A DNA stretch of 52,872 nucleotides, from contig NZ_JADYUI010000019.1 in the NCBI RefSeq assembly GCF_021531695.1, forward strand, positions 1 to 52,872. The letters run 5' to 3'. This document shows positions 33,495 through 42,486 of the stretch, in pieces (position 1 is the first letter of the stretch; every line of letters starts with the position of its first letter). Both the position numbers and the translations under genes were made by a program. The notes below the pieces were generated by a model. That model was not told where the DNA came from. It saw only the letters and a program-made list of their open reading frames with translations, and did not search any database. The DNA is from Roseburia hominis (GTDB taxonomy: Bacteria > Bacillota > Clostridia > Lachnospirales > Lachnospiraceae).

Positions 33495-34631
33495 ATGGGA
33501 TATTTGACAAGCGGAAACGAGATTGTTGACGCAATGGGGTCTATAAATATCTCCGGAAACATTATCCCGGCTATCTGGTATAAAACAATCACAAAGGAGA
33601 ATGGGAAACCATATCTCCTTGCGATTGTTATTTTGGCGGATATTGTCTATTGGTATCGCCCTTCTGAGGTACGGGATCAGGGAACCGGGCATATTCTTGG
33701 ATGGAAAAAGAAGTTTTCAGAGGATATTTTAAGACAGAGCTATCAGTATTATGCGGATTTGTTTGGAGAATCTAAGAAAACAGTAAAAACCGCAATGGAT
33801 AAATTGGAGCAGTTGCAGGTAATCAGGAGAGAGTTCCGGACAGTCAGTTACGGAGACGGACTTGTATGCAATAATGTGATGTATGTGGAACTAAAGCCGG
33901 ATATGCTTTACCGACTGACATTTCCAGAGGAAATTCCTGCTATGAATGGGGAGAACAATTCATACGCAGATGTGTCCGATGTTAAAATGGGAGGGAGACT
34001 CCCTACAAAATCGGATACCCCTATGGAAATTTTGGGAGGGAGGGGTATCCCAAACGGGACACAGGTATCTACAAAATGGGATATAGGTCATGACGAAACG
34101 GATAACACCCTCTCTTCGGAACCGGATATAGGTCTATCCCAAAACGGAGAGACAGATTCATATACTACTGCAAATATTACTGACAGAGAATCCTATCATA
34201 TCAATCAAGCTGACAGTGAAACAGAAAAAACGATTGATGCGATGGAGGATGTCAACGCATACATTGAAATCATCAAGGAGAACATTGAATACGATCACTA
34301 CATGAAATACAGTGATTGGCAGGACAGGGAGCTTTATGATGAGCTTTTTGAGATTATCTGTGAAGTGGTCTGTGTAAAGCACAAGACGGTAAGGATAGGC
34401 GGGGATGATTACCCTTATGAGCTGGTAAAGTCAAAGTTCCTGAAACTGAACAGTTCACACTTGAATTATGTCATTGGCTGCATGAAGAATACCACGACCA
34501 AGATTACAAATATCAAGGCGTATATGGTGACAACGCTCTATAATGCACCAAGCACAATCAATCATTATTACCAACAGGAGGTACAGCACGATATGTATGG
34601 AGGTGGATGGCATGAAAAGGGTATTGTTTAA
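33495..34631 (+). CDS. DUF6017 / replication-initiator-like protein
   Basis: About 378 residues. The N-terminal winged-helix part (YYADLFGESKKTVKTAMDKL, EQLQVIRREF) resembles replication initiator A-type proteins of Tn1549-like elements. The C-terminal YELVKSKFLKLNSSHLNYVI and NIKAYMVTTLYNAP are the DUF6017 hallmark. The middle (about 165-245) is low complexity. AGGAAGGGG precedes ATG 33495. It overlaps the start of the DUF6050 gene by 20 bases. Confidence 0.75.
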   Translation: MGYLTSGNEIVDAMGSINISGNIIPAIWYKTITKENGKPYLLAIVILADIVYWYRPSEVRDQGTGHILGWKKKFSEDILRQSYQYYADLFGESKKTVKTAMDKLEQLQVIRREFRTVSYGDGLVCNNVMYVELKPDMLYRLTFPEEIPAMNGENNSYADVSDVKMGGRLPTKSDTPMEILGGRGIPNGTQVSTKWDIGHDETDNTLSSEPDIGLSQNGETDSYTTANITDRESYHINQADSETEKTIDAMEDVNAYIEIIKENIEYDHYMKYSDWQDRELYDELFEIICEVVCVKHKTVRIGGDDYPYELVKSKFLKLNSSHLNYVIGCMKNTTTKITNIKAYMVTTLYNAPSTINHYYQQEVQHDMYGGGWHEKGIV

Positions 34632-34947
34632 GGTCATTGTTCCGGCAGTGATAATTGCGGTATGGATGCTGACCTGTTATCCGGTATGCAATAAAGCAGA
34701 AGGCTTTGACTGGTTTTTATATTGGATTATTGCAGGGTGCCCGTTTGGTATCCGCCGGATGTGCCTGTGGCTGATACCGAAGAATTTCGGCATCAGTGGG
34801 AGCATAGGTGTTCTTGCTCTGAATTGTATCATAGGCGGTTTAATCGGCGGTGTAGTGCTGATTTTCAAGATAATCGGCATTGCAGGAGAGCTTATCAGTA
34901 TTGTAACAGGACACTTCTGGACAAAAAGTCCAAAAGTGGAAATATAG
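34612..34947 (+). CDS. DUF6050-like small membrane protein
   Basis: About 111 residues with three hydrophobic segments (FKVIVPAVIIAVWMLTCY; FDWFLYWIIAGCPFGI; IGVLALNCIIGGLIGGVVLI). It fits the DUF6050 family of conjugative elements. GGAGGTGG sets ATG 34612. Its function is unknown, probably membrane-associated in transfer. The hairpin repeat overlaps its last codons. Confidence 0.65.
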   Translation: MKRVLFKVIVPAVIIAVWMLTCYPVCNKAEGFDWFLYWIIAGCPFGIRRMCLWLIPKNFGISGSIGVLALNCIIGGLIGGVVLIFKIIGIAGELISIVTGHFWTKSPKVEI

Positions 34948-34973
34948 AACTTCTGGACATTTTGTCCAAAGGT
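34912..34973. repeat. Two tandem hairpin repeats around TGGAC/GTCCA
   Basis: CACTTCTGGAC (34912-34922) pairs with GTCCAAAAGTG (34928-34938). ACTTCTGGAC (34949-34958) pairs with GTCCAAAGGT (34964-34973). A third, inverted copy lies at 38092-38116. These flank the cargo block of element C. Confidence 0.7.
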
Positions 34974-35030
34974 GGGGCAGTCAGAATATGGCTGCTCTTT
35001 TATTGTCAGAAGGAAGGAGCAGAAAGATAT

Positions 35031-35683
35031 ATGGAGTCAATGAGAGATGTGGACAGAGTAATGGAACGGGAGGTTAAAAAGGGAAGTACACCCTTAAAAT
35101 TTGAACATTTAGGCTTTGGAGATTACAGCTACAATGAGATTACATCGAAGGAAAAGCTGTTACAGGTGCTTTCCTATCTGTTGCGGATTGGTGATTATGA
35201 GCCATTCGCCGGAAAAACCATAGGGAACAATGTTTACATGGATATGCGAGGAAAAAAAGCTGTTTTTAAGAGAACAAGACTGACCTATATGAGAGAAATA
35301 ATATATTTGCATCAATTAAGCGGCTGGCAAAGAAGTATAAGCCGGACTATGAGGGGAAGGTGTATCTGGAAACGGTCAGATGTTTCTTTACCATATCTGA
35401 GGAAGAATTGGAAAAGTGCCGATACAATTATAAAGGCAAAGATACCTATGCCTTTGTGATGTCTGACAGATATATCATGGCTTTATATACATACTGCCTA
35501 TCCGCAAGAAAAGCGGTGGCTTTGGAAAATATAGAGATGGAGGGACTTTCAGAAGCGGAGCTTGCTATGGTAAAATTAGAGAGTGTCAGGGATGTATTGT
35601 TCCAGGCATTGTTACTTGATGATGTGAAATTTGAAGATGGGAAGATGTATGCGGAGTTATGTAGTATATTAATAATTGAGTAA
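35031..35683 (+). pseudogene. Frameshifted hypothetical gene of element C
   Basis: The first frame (ATG 35031 after AGGAAGGAGC) reads MESMRDVDRVMEREVKKGST to FKRT near 35277. The second frame continues ENKTDLYERNNIFASIKRLA and LETVRCFFTISEEELEKCRY to the stop at 35683. Adding one A in the TTTTTAAGAG stretch near 35272 joins both into one protein of about 217 residues. I do not recognise the family. It is either a genuine one-base deletion or a sequencing error. Confidence 0.65.
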
Positions 35684-35723
35684 AGCCGATAATTAAAATC
35701 TGAAAGAAGAGAGGAGAAATGAA

Positions 35724-36308
35724 ATGGAAGTAGTAACAGAGATTCTTGAGTCTAATCTAGTTTCGGCGATTATTGCACTAATAGGTGTAATTATTTCACT
35801 AAAATGGTCAACTGGTGAAACTACAAAAAGAATGGAACAGGCATTAAAAGTATATGAAAGTGAACTTAATAGAAAGGTATATGTTTCTTCCAAAAGGGCA
35901 GATATGGAATTTGAAGTATTTCAGAGTCTTAGTAAAAATTGTGGAGAAATATTACAGCTAATGCAAAGGTTGTATCCAGATAAGTTAAGTACTTTTCAAA
36001 TAAATTATGCAGAAAAACCAGATTTAAATGAGTTAGCATTAAAAATACGAGATTTAGAAATTGGAATAAATAATAGTAGAGCGTTTATTTCGAGTGAAAT
36101 AATCTCTTTGTATAGTGAATTATTAAAGAATGCAGAAACTTTTTTTGTAGATGCTGATAAACATAATTTGTGTTGGGATGATAGTAAAGAAGATCATATT
36201 AAGAAGACTGAGTTAAGAGATGTAGCATATCAATCAAGAAAAAGCTTTGAACAAAATTGGATTAATGTAAGCGAACAAGTAAAAAAATATTTACGTGGAG
36301 CAGAATAA
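35724..36308 (+). CDS. Hypothetical membrane-anchored helical protein
   Basis: The 194-residue protein has one N-terminal hydrophobic segment (NLVSAIIALIGVIISLKW, residues about 11-28). A long helical region with no recognised domain follows. Base composition is clearly more AT-rich than the conjugation genes around it, suggesting recent acquisition. GAGGAG precedes ATG. It lies 167 bases before the HsdR-N-like nuclease and may form a two-gene cargo with it. The function is not known. Confidence 0.6.
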   Translation: MEVVTEILESNLVSAIIALIGVIISLKWSTGETTKRMEQALKVYESELNRKVYVSSKRADMEFEVFQSLSKNCGEILQLMQRLYPDKLSTFQINYAEKPDLNELALKIRDLEIGINNSRAFISSEIISLYSELLKNAETFFVDADKHNLCWDDSKEDHIKKTELRDVAYQSRKSFEQNWINVSEQVKKYLRGAE

Positions 36309-36475
36309 GTTTTTTAAAACTAAACTTAGGGTGGCAATATAAATTCACATACATTAATGAGTTTGTTGATTATATTGTGAATATGTAATGTTATGCTCAA
36401 GGGAAGGTGATAAAATATATATGTAAAAATATTTATTACTTGATAGTATGCAAAAAGAAAGAGAGTGAAGTTTGA

Positions 36476-37984
36476 TTGTATAAAGCATATGATAAAGCTG
36501 CAATTCAGTCAGTAATTGATGAATATAGATTATCGGATATTCAGTCAGAGTCAGAAGTTCGTTCAAAATTTATTGTTCGGTTATCAGAAGTATTAGGATA
36601 TTCTTCTCAATTTAGGGGAGAAGAATTTCCAGTATATGGATATGGTGGAAGAGAACCGCTTAGAGCAAAAGATGCGGATTTCATTTTTTTTAATGATAAA
36701 TCGTTTGGCAGTTACAGAGAGAATACTCAGAAGAATAAGGCATGGGTTAGAGAACATAGCCTTTTGGTTATTGAGGCTAAGAAACCGGGTGAGATGCCAG
36801 AAGATTTGGGACAAGCTCAGTTCTATACAATGTGGACAAAGGCAGTAGCATACATTGAAACTGATGGAGAAGATTTTAAAGGATATTTTGTTAATCCTAT
36901 ATCTTCTGATTTAGAGGTAATAACTGCAAAAGTTGATGAATTGCCCAATAAACCTGAAATATGGAACTTTTCTTATGAGAATGTTCTTTCTATAAAACAA
37001 AAGGGCTGTAGTATCAAAAGTTTAGATTCAAGGATTATTGTTATGGAGGATAATGCTTGTCAGGTTATTACAGAAGATTCTGAACTTGATATTCCTGAAG
37101 AAACACTTTCATATATTAGAAATTGTATGGGAAAAAATGCCGAAGCGTTAACTAATGTCCAGATGGTAAGTCGTTTCTTGAATACAACAGATTCATTGCT
37201 TCAAAATGATATGCGTTATGATATACCGCCTTATATGATTGATATTCCTCGACATATCTATAAAGCAAAACTATATGTTGATAATATGATATTTCCTTTG
37301 ACTATTGGTGAAGTTACAGAGTTTTATTGCAATGATATGACGCGATACTTGTTTGAAAATGAATATATTATTGCTGATGCAATATATAGAAGTAATGAGT
37401 TAAGTGATTTTGAAATAGGTTATCATATTTTGGACAAACGAGTATCGGAGAGATTAGATCATTTTGAATTAGTTAGAAAATGTCTTGATGCAGATATTGT
37501 TAGGGTTGCAGTTGAGAATGAGTCTGGATTACAAATGATTTTTCCAACTGGACATTCAAGAAAGATGTGGAAGAGTAAACAGCATGTTAAAACAATGTTT
37601 GAATTTTGGTTGTCTGGAATGAAAAAGCTAAAGGCTATTGAGGAATATTATGAAATAGAATTTGAATTGCAGATTGTGTCTGAGCCGGACGAATTAGATG
37701 CGTTATACGAAGCCATTGATTTCGTGTACGATGGAATGATGCTTCGAGAAAATTGCGAAATAACATTACCAGGTAATTTATTTGAAGAAGATTTTGAAAT
37801 TGAAGAGCCAGTGTTATTTGAAGAGAATAAGATTATACCTCTTAAAGATAGAGTTATACAAGGTGTTGTGTTCCGACCGTATCGAAGTGCATGGTTGCCA
37901 GGCAAGGTAAAATTCGCAGGAAAAAGTGAGAATGATATTGTTCGAATTCCGGGATGCTGTGAATATAGGATAGTTGAAGGATAG
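36476..37984 (+). CDS. HsdR N-terminal-like PD-(D/E)XK nuclease, stand-alone
   Basis: The 502-residue protein has the type I restriction R-subunit N-terminal fold: SESEVRSKFIVRLSEVLGY, AKDADFIFFND (catalytic D) and LLVIEAKKPGEMPEDLGQA (E-x-K). No helicase motors follow, so it is not a complete HsdR. The C-terminal 330 residues are unassigned. The start is a TTG with only a weak GAGAGTG box; an upstream alternative is not obvious. AT-rich composition and position in the cargo of element C suggest a defence gene. Confidence 0.65.
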   Translation: MYKAYDKAAIQSVIDEYRLSDIQSESEVRSKFIVRLSEVLGYSSQFRGEEFPVYGYGGREPLRAKDADFIFFNDKSFGSYRENTQKNKAWVREHSLLVIEAKKPGEMPEDLGQAQFYTMWTKAVAYIETDGEDFKGYFVNPISSDLEVITAKVDELPNKPEIWNFSYENVLSIKQKGCSIKSLDSRIIVMEDNACQVITEDSELDIPEETLSYIRNCMGKNAEALTNVQMVSRFLNTTDSLLQNDMRYDIPPYMIDIPRHIYKAKLYVDNMIFPLTIGEVTEFYCNDMTRYLFENEYIIADAIYRSNELSDFEIGYHILDKRVSERLDHFELVRKCLDADIVRVAVENESGLQMIFPTGHSRKMWKSKQHVKTMFEFWLSGMKKLKAIEEYYEIEFELQIVSEPDELDALYEAIDFVYDGMMLRENCEITLPGNLFEEDFEIEEPVLFEENKIIPLKDRVIQGVVFRPYRSAWLPGKVKFAGKSENDIVRIPGCCEYRIVEG

Positions 37985-38038
37985 GTTTTATGATAATTTT
38001 TCGATTGACGAATTTAAGATAAATTAAGAAAACAGCGT

Positions 38039-38080
38039 AAGGGCAGTTATAGACCGTAAAGGTTTGTAGCTGCCCTTTTT
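38039..38080 (+). terminator. Rho-independent terminator
   Basis: GGGCAG (38041-38046) pairs with CTGCCC (38070-38075), followed by TTTTT. It closes the cargo block after the nuclease gene. Confidence 0.75.
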
Positions 38081-38091
38081 GCGTTTACAGA

Positions 38092-38116
38092 ACTTTTGGA
38101 CAAAATGTCCAGAAGT
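38092..38116. repeat. Third TGGAC/GTCCA hairpin, inverted relative to the pair at 34.9 kb
   Basis: ACTTTTGGAC (38092-38101) pairs with GTCCAGAAGT (38107-38116). The unit is nearly the reverse complement of the copy at 34949-34973, so the cargo block is bracketed by inverted copies. Confidence 0.65.
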
Positions 38117-38130
38117 GGAAAGGAGAGCTT

Positions 38131-38169
38131 ATGAAGTATTTACTGCACAGGCTGTATGTTCCACCTTAA
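38131..38169 (+). other. Possible 12-codon leader peptide
   Basis: AAAGGAG is followed by ATG 38131 and the short frame MKYLLHRLYVPP, 36 bases before the PcfB gene. It may be a leader peptide or the truncated start of a gene lost when cargo was inserted. Confidence 0.3.
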
Positions 38170-38205
38170 CGGAATTACAGCTACAAAAAATCAAGGAGGA
38201 AAACC

Positions 38206-38682
38206 ATGCAGGAGGAAGTTACACAGAAAACGATTGCCCTTGTTTTCAAGTCCTCAAGGCTGACCGCCGATGTACTGAAAAAAGCCATGAAGATGTATCT
38301 GGAACACCGGAAAGCCGGGAAACAGGCAACGCATGGAAAAATGTCAGTGAAAAAGCTGGTCGGTCAGGGTATGGGAGCTTCGAGTATTGAGGTTACGGAT
38401 AACAACATCAAGTCCTTTGAGCGGGTGGCAAGGAAATATAATGTTGACTTTGCTGTGAAAAAGGATAAGACGGTGGAACCGCCGAAGTATATGATATTTT
38501 TCAAGGGCAAGGATGCCGATGTGATCACACAGGCATTTAAGGAATTTGTGAAAGTTAATGAGAAGAAGCGTGGCAGAGTATCCGTAAAGGAGAAGCTGGC
38601 AGAGTTCAGGGAGCTGCTTAGAAAGGACAAGAACAGGGAAAGAGCAAGGGAACACCAAAAAGACAGGGGGCAGTCGTTATGA
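38206..38682 (+). CDS. PcfB/DUF3801 family conjugation protein
   Basis: The 158-residue protein matches PcfB/DUF3801 (TADVLKKAMKMYLEHRK; IKSFERVARKYNVDFAV; ITQAFKEFVK) and ends in a very basic tail. PcfB-type proteins help link the relaxosome to the VirD4-type coupling protein. AAGGAGG precedes the ATG. The stop overlaps the coupling protein start (ATGA), as is usual for this gene pair. Confidence 0.85.
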   Translation: MQEEVTQKTIALVFKSSRLTADVLKKAMKMYLEHRKAGKQATHGKMSVKKLVGQGMGASSIEVTDNNIKSFERVARKYNVDFAVKKDKTVEPPKYMIFFKGKDADVITQAFKEFVKVNEKKRGRVSVKEKLAEFRELLRKDKNRERAREHQKDRGQSL

Positions 38683-39272
38683 GTAAGATTATAGACGGTA
38701 TTGCCAAAGACTTAAAATCCATTCCCGAAACGCTGAAGGCTAAGACCGGAAGCGTGGATAAAAAGAAGCTCATTCTTATGAATCTCCCGTATATTCTTGC
38801 AGGGTATTTTTGTGACAAGATAGCGTGGCTATGGCGTGTATCGCCGGGGAGTGATGCTTCCGATAAGATGATGGCAGCCATGAACGGGCTGAATGATTTG
38901 TTTTCCAATCCATTTCCGAGCTTTTTTCCGAAAGATTTGCTGATCGGTATTGTGGGCGGCGTTGCGCTCCGTCTTGTGGTGTACTTTAAAGCCAAGAATG
39001 CCAAGAAATTTAGGCAGGGTGTAGAGTACGGTTCCGCAAGGTGGGGAAATGCAAAGGATATAGAGCCTTATGTCGATCCGGTCTTTGAGAACAATGTCAT
39101 ACTGACAGAAACGGAAAGGCTGATGATGTCGGGCAGACCAAAGCAGCCGAAGTATGCAAGAAATAAAAACATTCTTGTTATCGGCGGTTCCGGTTCCGGC
39201 AAGACTCGCTTTTTTGTGAAACCCAACCTGATGCAGATGCACAGCTCCTACGTTGTCACTGATCCGAAGGGT
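38679..39272 (+). pseudogene. VirD4/TraG coupling protein, first fragment
   Basis: The first 198 residues of a conjugative coupling protein: N-terminal membrane helices (LILMNLPYILAGYFC; LLIGIVGGVALRLVVYF), a linker, Walker A IGGSGSGKTRF, and SSYVVTDPKG. At the D-P-K-G codons the reading runs into GGTTAG and stops, because element D is inserted there. The protein resumes at 47221. It is not functional unless D is excised precisely. Confidence 0.9.
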
Positions 39273-39364
39273 TAGATTTTAAGAATACAGAGAAAATAGG
39301 TCATTAAAAAATGAAGTGTTTTCTGTGTGTTCTTATTTTTAGCATTATGAAAGGAGCTGAGAAA

Positions 39365-41755
39365 ATGGCTAAAGATAACAGAATAACAGCACTTTATGAG
39401 CGTCTGTCTCGTGATGATGAGATTCAAGGAGAATCGAACTCCATAACAAATCAGAAACAATATCTTGAAGATTATGCGGTACAAAATGGTTTCGAGAATA
39501 TCCGACATTTCAGTGATGATGGATATTCAGGAACAAATTTCAACAGACCGGCTTTCAATGCACTTTTGGCAGAGATTGAAGCCGGAAGAGTTGGAACAGT
39601 GATTGTCAAGGATATGTCACGATTTGGCAGAAACTATCTGCAAGTAGGTTTTTATACTGAAATGATGTTTCCAAAGAAAGGTGTCCGTTTTATCGCAGTT
39701 AATAACGGAGTTGACAGTGCCAATCCGACAGATAATGATTTTACACCATTCCTGAATATTATGAATGAATGGTATGCAAAAGACACCAGTAAGAAGATTA
39801 AGGCGGTATTTAAGGCTAGAATGAGAGACGGAAAACGTGTCAGCGGTGCTGTGCCTTATGGGTATTACAGAAAGCCTGAGGATAAGCAGACTTTGTATGT
39901 TGATGAAGTATCCGCTTCGGTTGTCAGACGCATTTTTCAGTTTGCTTGCGAAGGAATGGGAGCAACTGCAATAGCAGATACCTTGTCAGCGGATAAAGTG
40001 CTTATTCCGTCAGCTTATGCGAGACAGAATCATCCTGAGGATTGCCAGTGTACGAGATACCATGATGCTTATACATGGAATGCAACAACAGTCGGCTATA
40101 TTCTGAGCAGACGTGAGTATTTGGGGCATACAATTCTTGGAAAGACAACGAAAGACAGTTTCAAGACGAAGCGAAAGAGAGTTGTGAATGAGGACGAGCT
40201 GCTTATTTTCTATAATACTCATGAAGCTATCATAGATCAGGAAACTTATGATAAGGCACAGAAAATGAGGAAACGAGTTTCACCTAGACGAAACAGTGAA
40301 AAGCCTACGCATAGGCTGTCAGGACTCCTTTATTGTGCGGATTGTGGAAGCAGACTGGCATATATCAATTCACAGTCGAAAGACGGAAAGACCTATGACA
40401 GTAATCAGGCATTCCGTTGTAGCCGGTATCACAATAAATATCATTCATGTACCGGTCATTATATTAAGGCAAGTACTGTAGAAATGCTGATTTATCAGGC
40501 AACTAAGAGAGTGTCACAGTATGTCCTGAATGATGAAAAGGAATTTGTGGAACAGTTGAAGGCACAGTATGAAATACAGTGTGAAAAGGACAATACCAAT
40601 GATAAAAAGGAGCTATTGGAAGCTAAGCGTCGCATGATGGATTTAGATGATCTGATAAAGGGATTATATGAGAATTTCACTTTAGGACGATTGCCGGAGA
40701 GACAGTTTAACCGTCTTATGACAGAATATGACACCGAACAAAGCAACCTAGAGCAGAGAATTTCGGAGCTTGAAACTGCGACAGAGCGTATATCCACTAA
40801 AACAGTGCAGATTGACAGATTTGTGCGACTGGTTAAGAAGTACAAAGATTTTGAGGAACTGACAACACCTATGCTTAATGATTTCATTGAAAAAGTTGTT
40901 ATTCATGAAGCAGAGGGTGGCAGAACAAAAGACCGTACTCAGCAAGTGGATATTTATTTCAATTTCATTGGAAATTTCGTTCTTCCACTCAGTGAGGATG
41001 AAGTGGAAGCCTTGCAGTCAGAGGAAGCACGCAGAGCGGAAGAGATTGCTGAAAGAAAGAGAAAATCTTCTAAGAAATCTACGCAGAAAAGAAATCAGAA
41101 GCGTGCAGAAATCAAGGCAAAAGCAGAAGCTGGAGATCCTGAAGCTATGGCAGAGTATGAAGCAATTCTTGAAAAGGGCAGACAGAACAATCGTAAGCAA
41201 GCAGAAAGAATGCGTAAATTGAGAATGGCTGACCCTGAATATCGAGCAAAGATGGAAGATAAAGAACGCTTGGCTTTGGAAAGGGAAAAGAAGCGTCAGG
41301 AGCGTGCTACAAGGAAGAAAAAGATTGCTTTGGCAGAATTAAAGGAGCAGGCAGAAAAAGGCAATCAGGAAGCCGTCAGAGAGCTTGAGGAGCGTAGAGC
41401 TATTGCAAGGGAACGTTCAAGGAAATCAGCAGAAAGGCGTAAGCAGAGAGCAGAAAATGACCCTGAATATGCGAAATATTTAGAAGAGAAAAATGCGGAA
41501 TACAACAGACGGCATACTGCAAGTAGAAAGGAGCAGTTGGAAGCTTTGAAGGCAAAAGCAGAAGCCGGAGATCAGGAAGCACAGAGCCAGCTTGCAGAGC
41601 GTAAACAGTATCAGGTAAGAGCTACAGTAAAGAGTTACCGAAAAATGCGTGACGATGCATTAAACGGAGATCCTATCGCAAAAGAGAGATATGAAAAAAC
41701 ACTGGCTAGGAGACGTGAAGCGTATCATACAAAGAAAAGTGAACAGACAGCTTAA
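39365..41755 (+). CDS. Large serine recombinase of element D with long repetitive C-terminal extension
   Basis: The 796-residue protein has a resolvase domain (YERLSRDDE, nucleophile S15; VKDMSRFGRN), a recombinase domain, a zinc-ribbon (CADCGSR...CSRYHN) and DUF4368. From about residue 560 to the end it has a highly charged tail. The tail contains four imperfect repeats of the type KAEAGDPEAMAEYE, KAEAGDQEAQSQLA, QAEKGNQEAVRELE and ALNGDPIAKERYE. Family members usually end near 550-630 residues, so the tail is unusual. AAAGGAG sets ATG 39365. It should integrate and excise the element at the traG site. Confidence 0.9.
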   Translation: MAKDNRITALYERLSRDDEIQGESNSITNQKQYLEDYAVQNGFENIRHFSDDGYSGTNFNRPAFNALLAEIEAGRVGTVIVKDMSRFGRNYLQVGFYTEMMFPKKGVRFIAVNNGVDSANPTDNDFTPFLNIMNEWYAKDTSKKIKAVFKARMRDGKRVSGAVPYGYYRKPEDKQTLYVDEVSASVVRRIFQFACEGMGATAIADTLSADKVLIPSAYARQNHPEDCQCTRYHDAYTWNATTVGYILSRREYLGHTILGKTTKDSFKTKRKRVVNEDELLIFYNTHEAIIDQETYDKAQKMRKRVSPRRNSEKPTHRLSGLLYCADCGSRLAYINSQSKDGKTYDSNQAFRCSRYHNKYHSCTGHYIKASTVEMLIYQATKRVSQYVLNDEKEFVEQLKAQYEIQCEKDNTNDKKELLEAKRRMMDLDDLIKGLYENFTLGRLPERQFNRLMTEYDTEQSNLEQRISELETATERISTKTVQIDRFVRLVKKYKDFEELTTPMLNDFIEKVVIHEAEGGRTKDRTQQVDIYFNFIGNFVLPLSEDEVEALQSEEARRAEEIAERKRKSSKKSTQKRNQKRAEIKAKAEAGDPEAMAEYEAILEKGRQNNRKQAERMRKLRMADPEYRAKMEDKERLALEREKKRQERATRKKKIALAELKEQAEKGNQEAVRELEERRAIARERSRKSAERRKQRAENDPEYAKYLEEKNAEYNRRHTASRKEQLEALKAKAEAGDQEAQSQLAERKQYQVRATVKSYRKMRDDALNGDPIAKERYEKTLARRREAYHTKKSEQTA

Positions 41756-41859
41756 GAGTAAGCATAATATCACAATATAATAGTTGCAGAATTGATGAGA
41801 ATAAGCGGGAGCGATGCAATTATTGTAATGGACAATGAAGTATGGTATTGTATAGATGG

Positions 41860-41891
41860 TTTACCAAATCGTTGTTTGGCGATTTGGTAAA
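41860..41891. repeat. Perfect 12-bp stem hairpin
   Basis: TTTACCAAATCG (41860-41871) and CGATTTGGTAAA (41880-41891) are perfect complements around an 8-base loop. There is no T-run, so a simple terminator is unlikely. It may be an operator or protein-binding site upstream of the cargo gene at 41946. Nothing else is seen in 41756-41945. Confidence 0.6.
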
Positions 41892-41945
41892 TCCCAATAA
41901 ATTAATTTTATAGGGAACAGAAAATTTGAATTTGACGAGGTGATT

Positions 41946-42437
41946 ATGATATTTGATTTTTACCCTTGGAAGATAGATGCTAATATTGAGAAAACAAAAA
42001 AATTTTATCAAGGTAATGACTATTCTTCTAATAAAGAGTGGAATAAAATGTTTGTGGATATATTAAATCCAATGCAAAGAGAATTCTTTGACAATTTGGG
42101 AATTGATTTGATGAAAATTGAAGTTCGAAAGAATGAGTTTGAAGATAACGAAGAAGTTCCATTTATTTATACAATAAATTTTCTTCTATGTGGAAAATTT
42201 CTAAGTATGACAAAATATCAACTGGATATGTATGCTGACGAAGAAATATTTGGACAGAATGTTGTTTTGGATTCTATTGAGTGCATAGAAGCTGATAGAC
42301 TAATAACTTATGATGGATTAGGCTTAGAGGGTACTGGAATGAGGTTTAGGCATCCTGCATCATACTTTGAAGAAAGTCCGTTTCAAGAATGGAATTGTGG
42401 TTTTATAAATGGCACATTAATAGTAAGAGGTAGATAA
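41946..42437 (+). CDS. Hypothetical cargo protein of element D
   Basis: The 163-residue protein (IFDFYPWKIDANIEKTKKFY at the N-terminus; LTYDGLGLEGTG-like ITYDGLGLEGTGMRFRHP near the end) matches no family I can name. It is AT-rich compared with the mobility genes. GAGGTG sets ATG 41946. It precedes a methyltransferase gene by 49 bases and may be co-transcribed with it. Confidence 0.55.
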   Translation: MIFDFYPWKIDANIEKTKKFYQGNDYSSNKEWNKMFVDILNPMQREFFDNLGIDLMKIEVRKNEFEDNEEVPFIYTINFLLCGKFLSMTKYQLDMYADEEIFGQNVVLDSIECIEADRLITYDGLGLEGTGMRFRHPASYFEESPFQEWNCGFINGTLIVRGR

Positions 42438-42486
42438 ACTTGAATATGGCGAACAGATGGATTACTTGAATTGGGTGGAGGTTTTT

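Noticed and set aside
34912-34973. CRISPR-like repeats
   Set aside because: Only two units with a 10-base spacing, no spacers of usual size and no cas genes.
34722-35459. Long frame running from the DUF6050 gene through 35459
   Set aside because: Its first 100 residues are an out-of-frame reading of the DUF6050 gene; only the part from ATG 35031 is plausible, as the first half of a frameshifted gene.
38079-38390. 103-codon frame before and across the PcfB gene
   Set aside because: It is an out-of-frame shadow; the PcfB frame has the ribosome binding site and family match.
40010-40945. Several minus-strand frames of 60-130 codons inside the recombinase gene
   Set aside because: They have no start signals or recognisable domains and mirror the coding frame.
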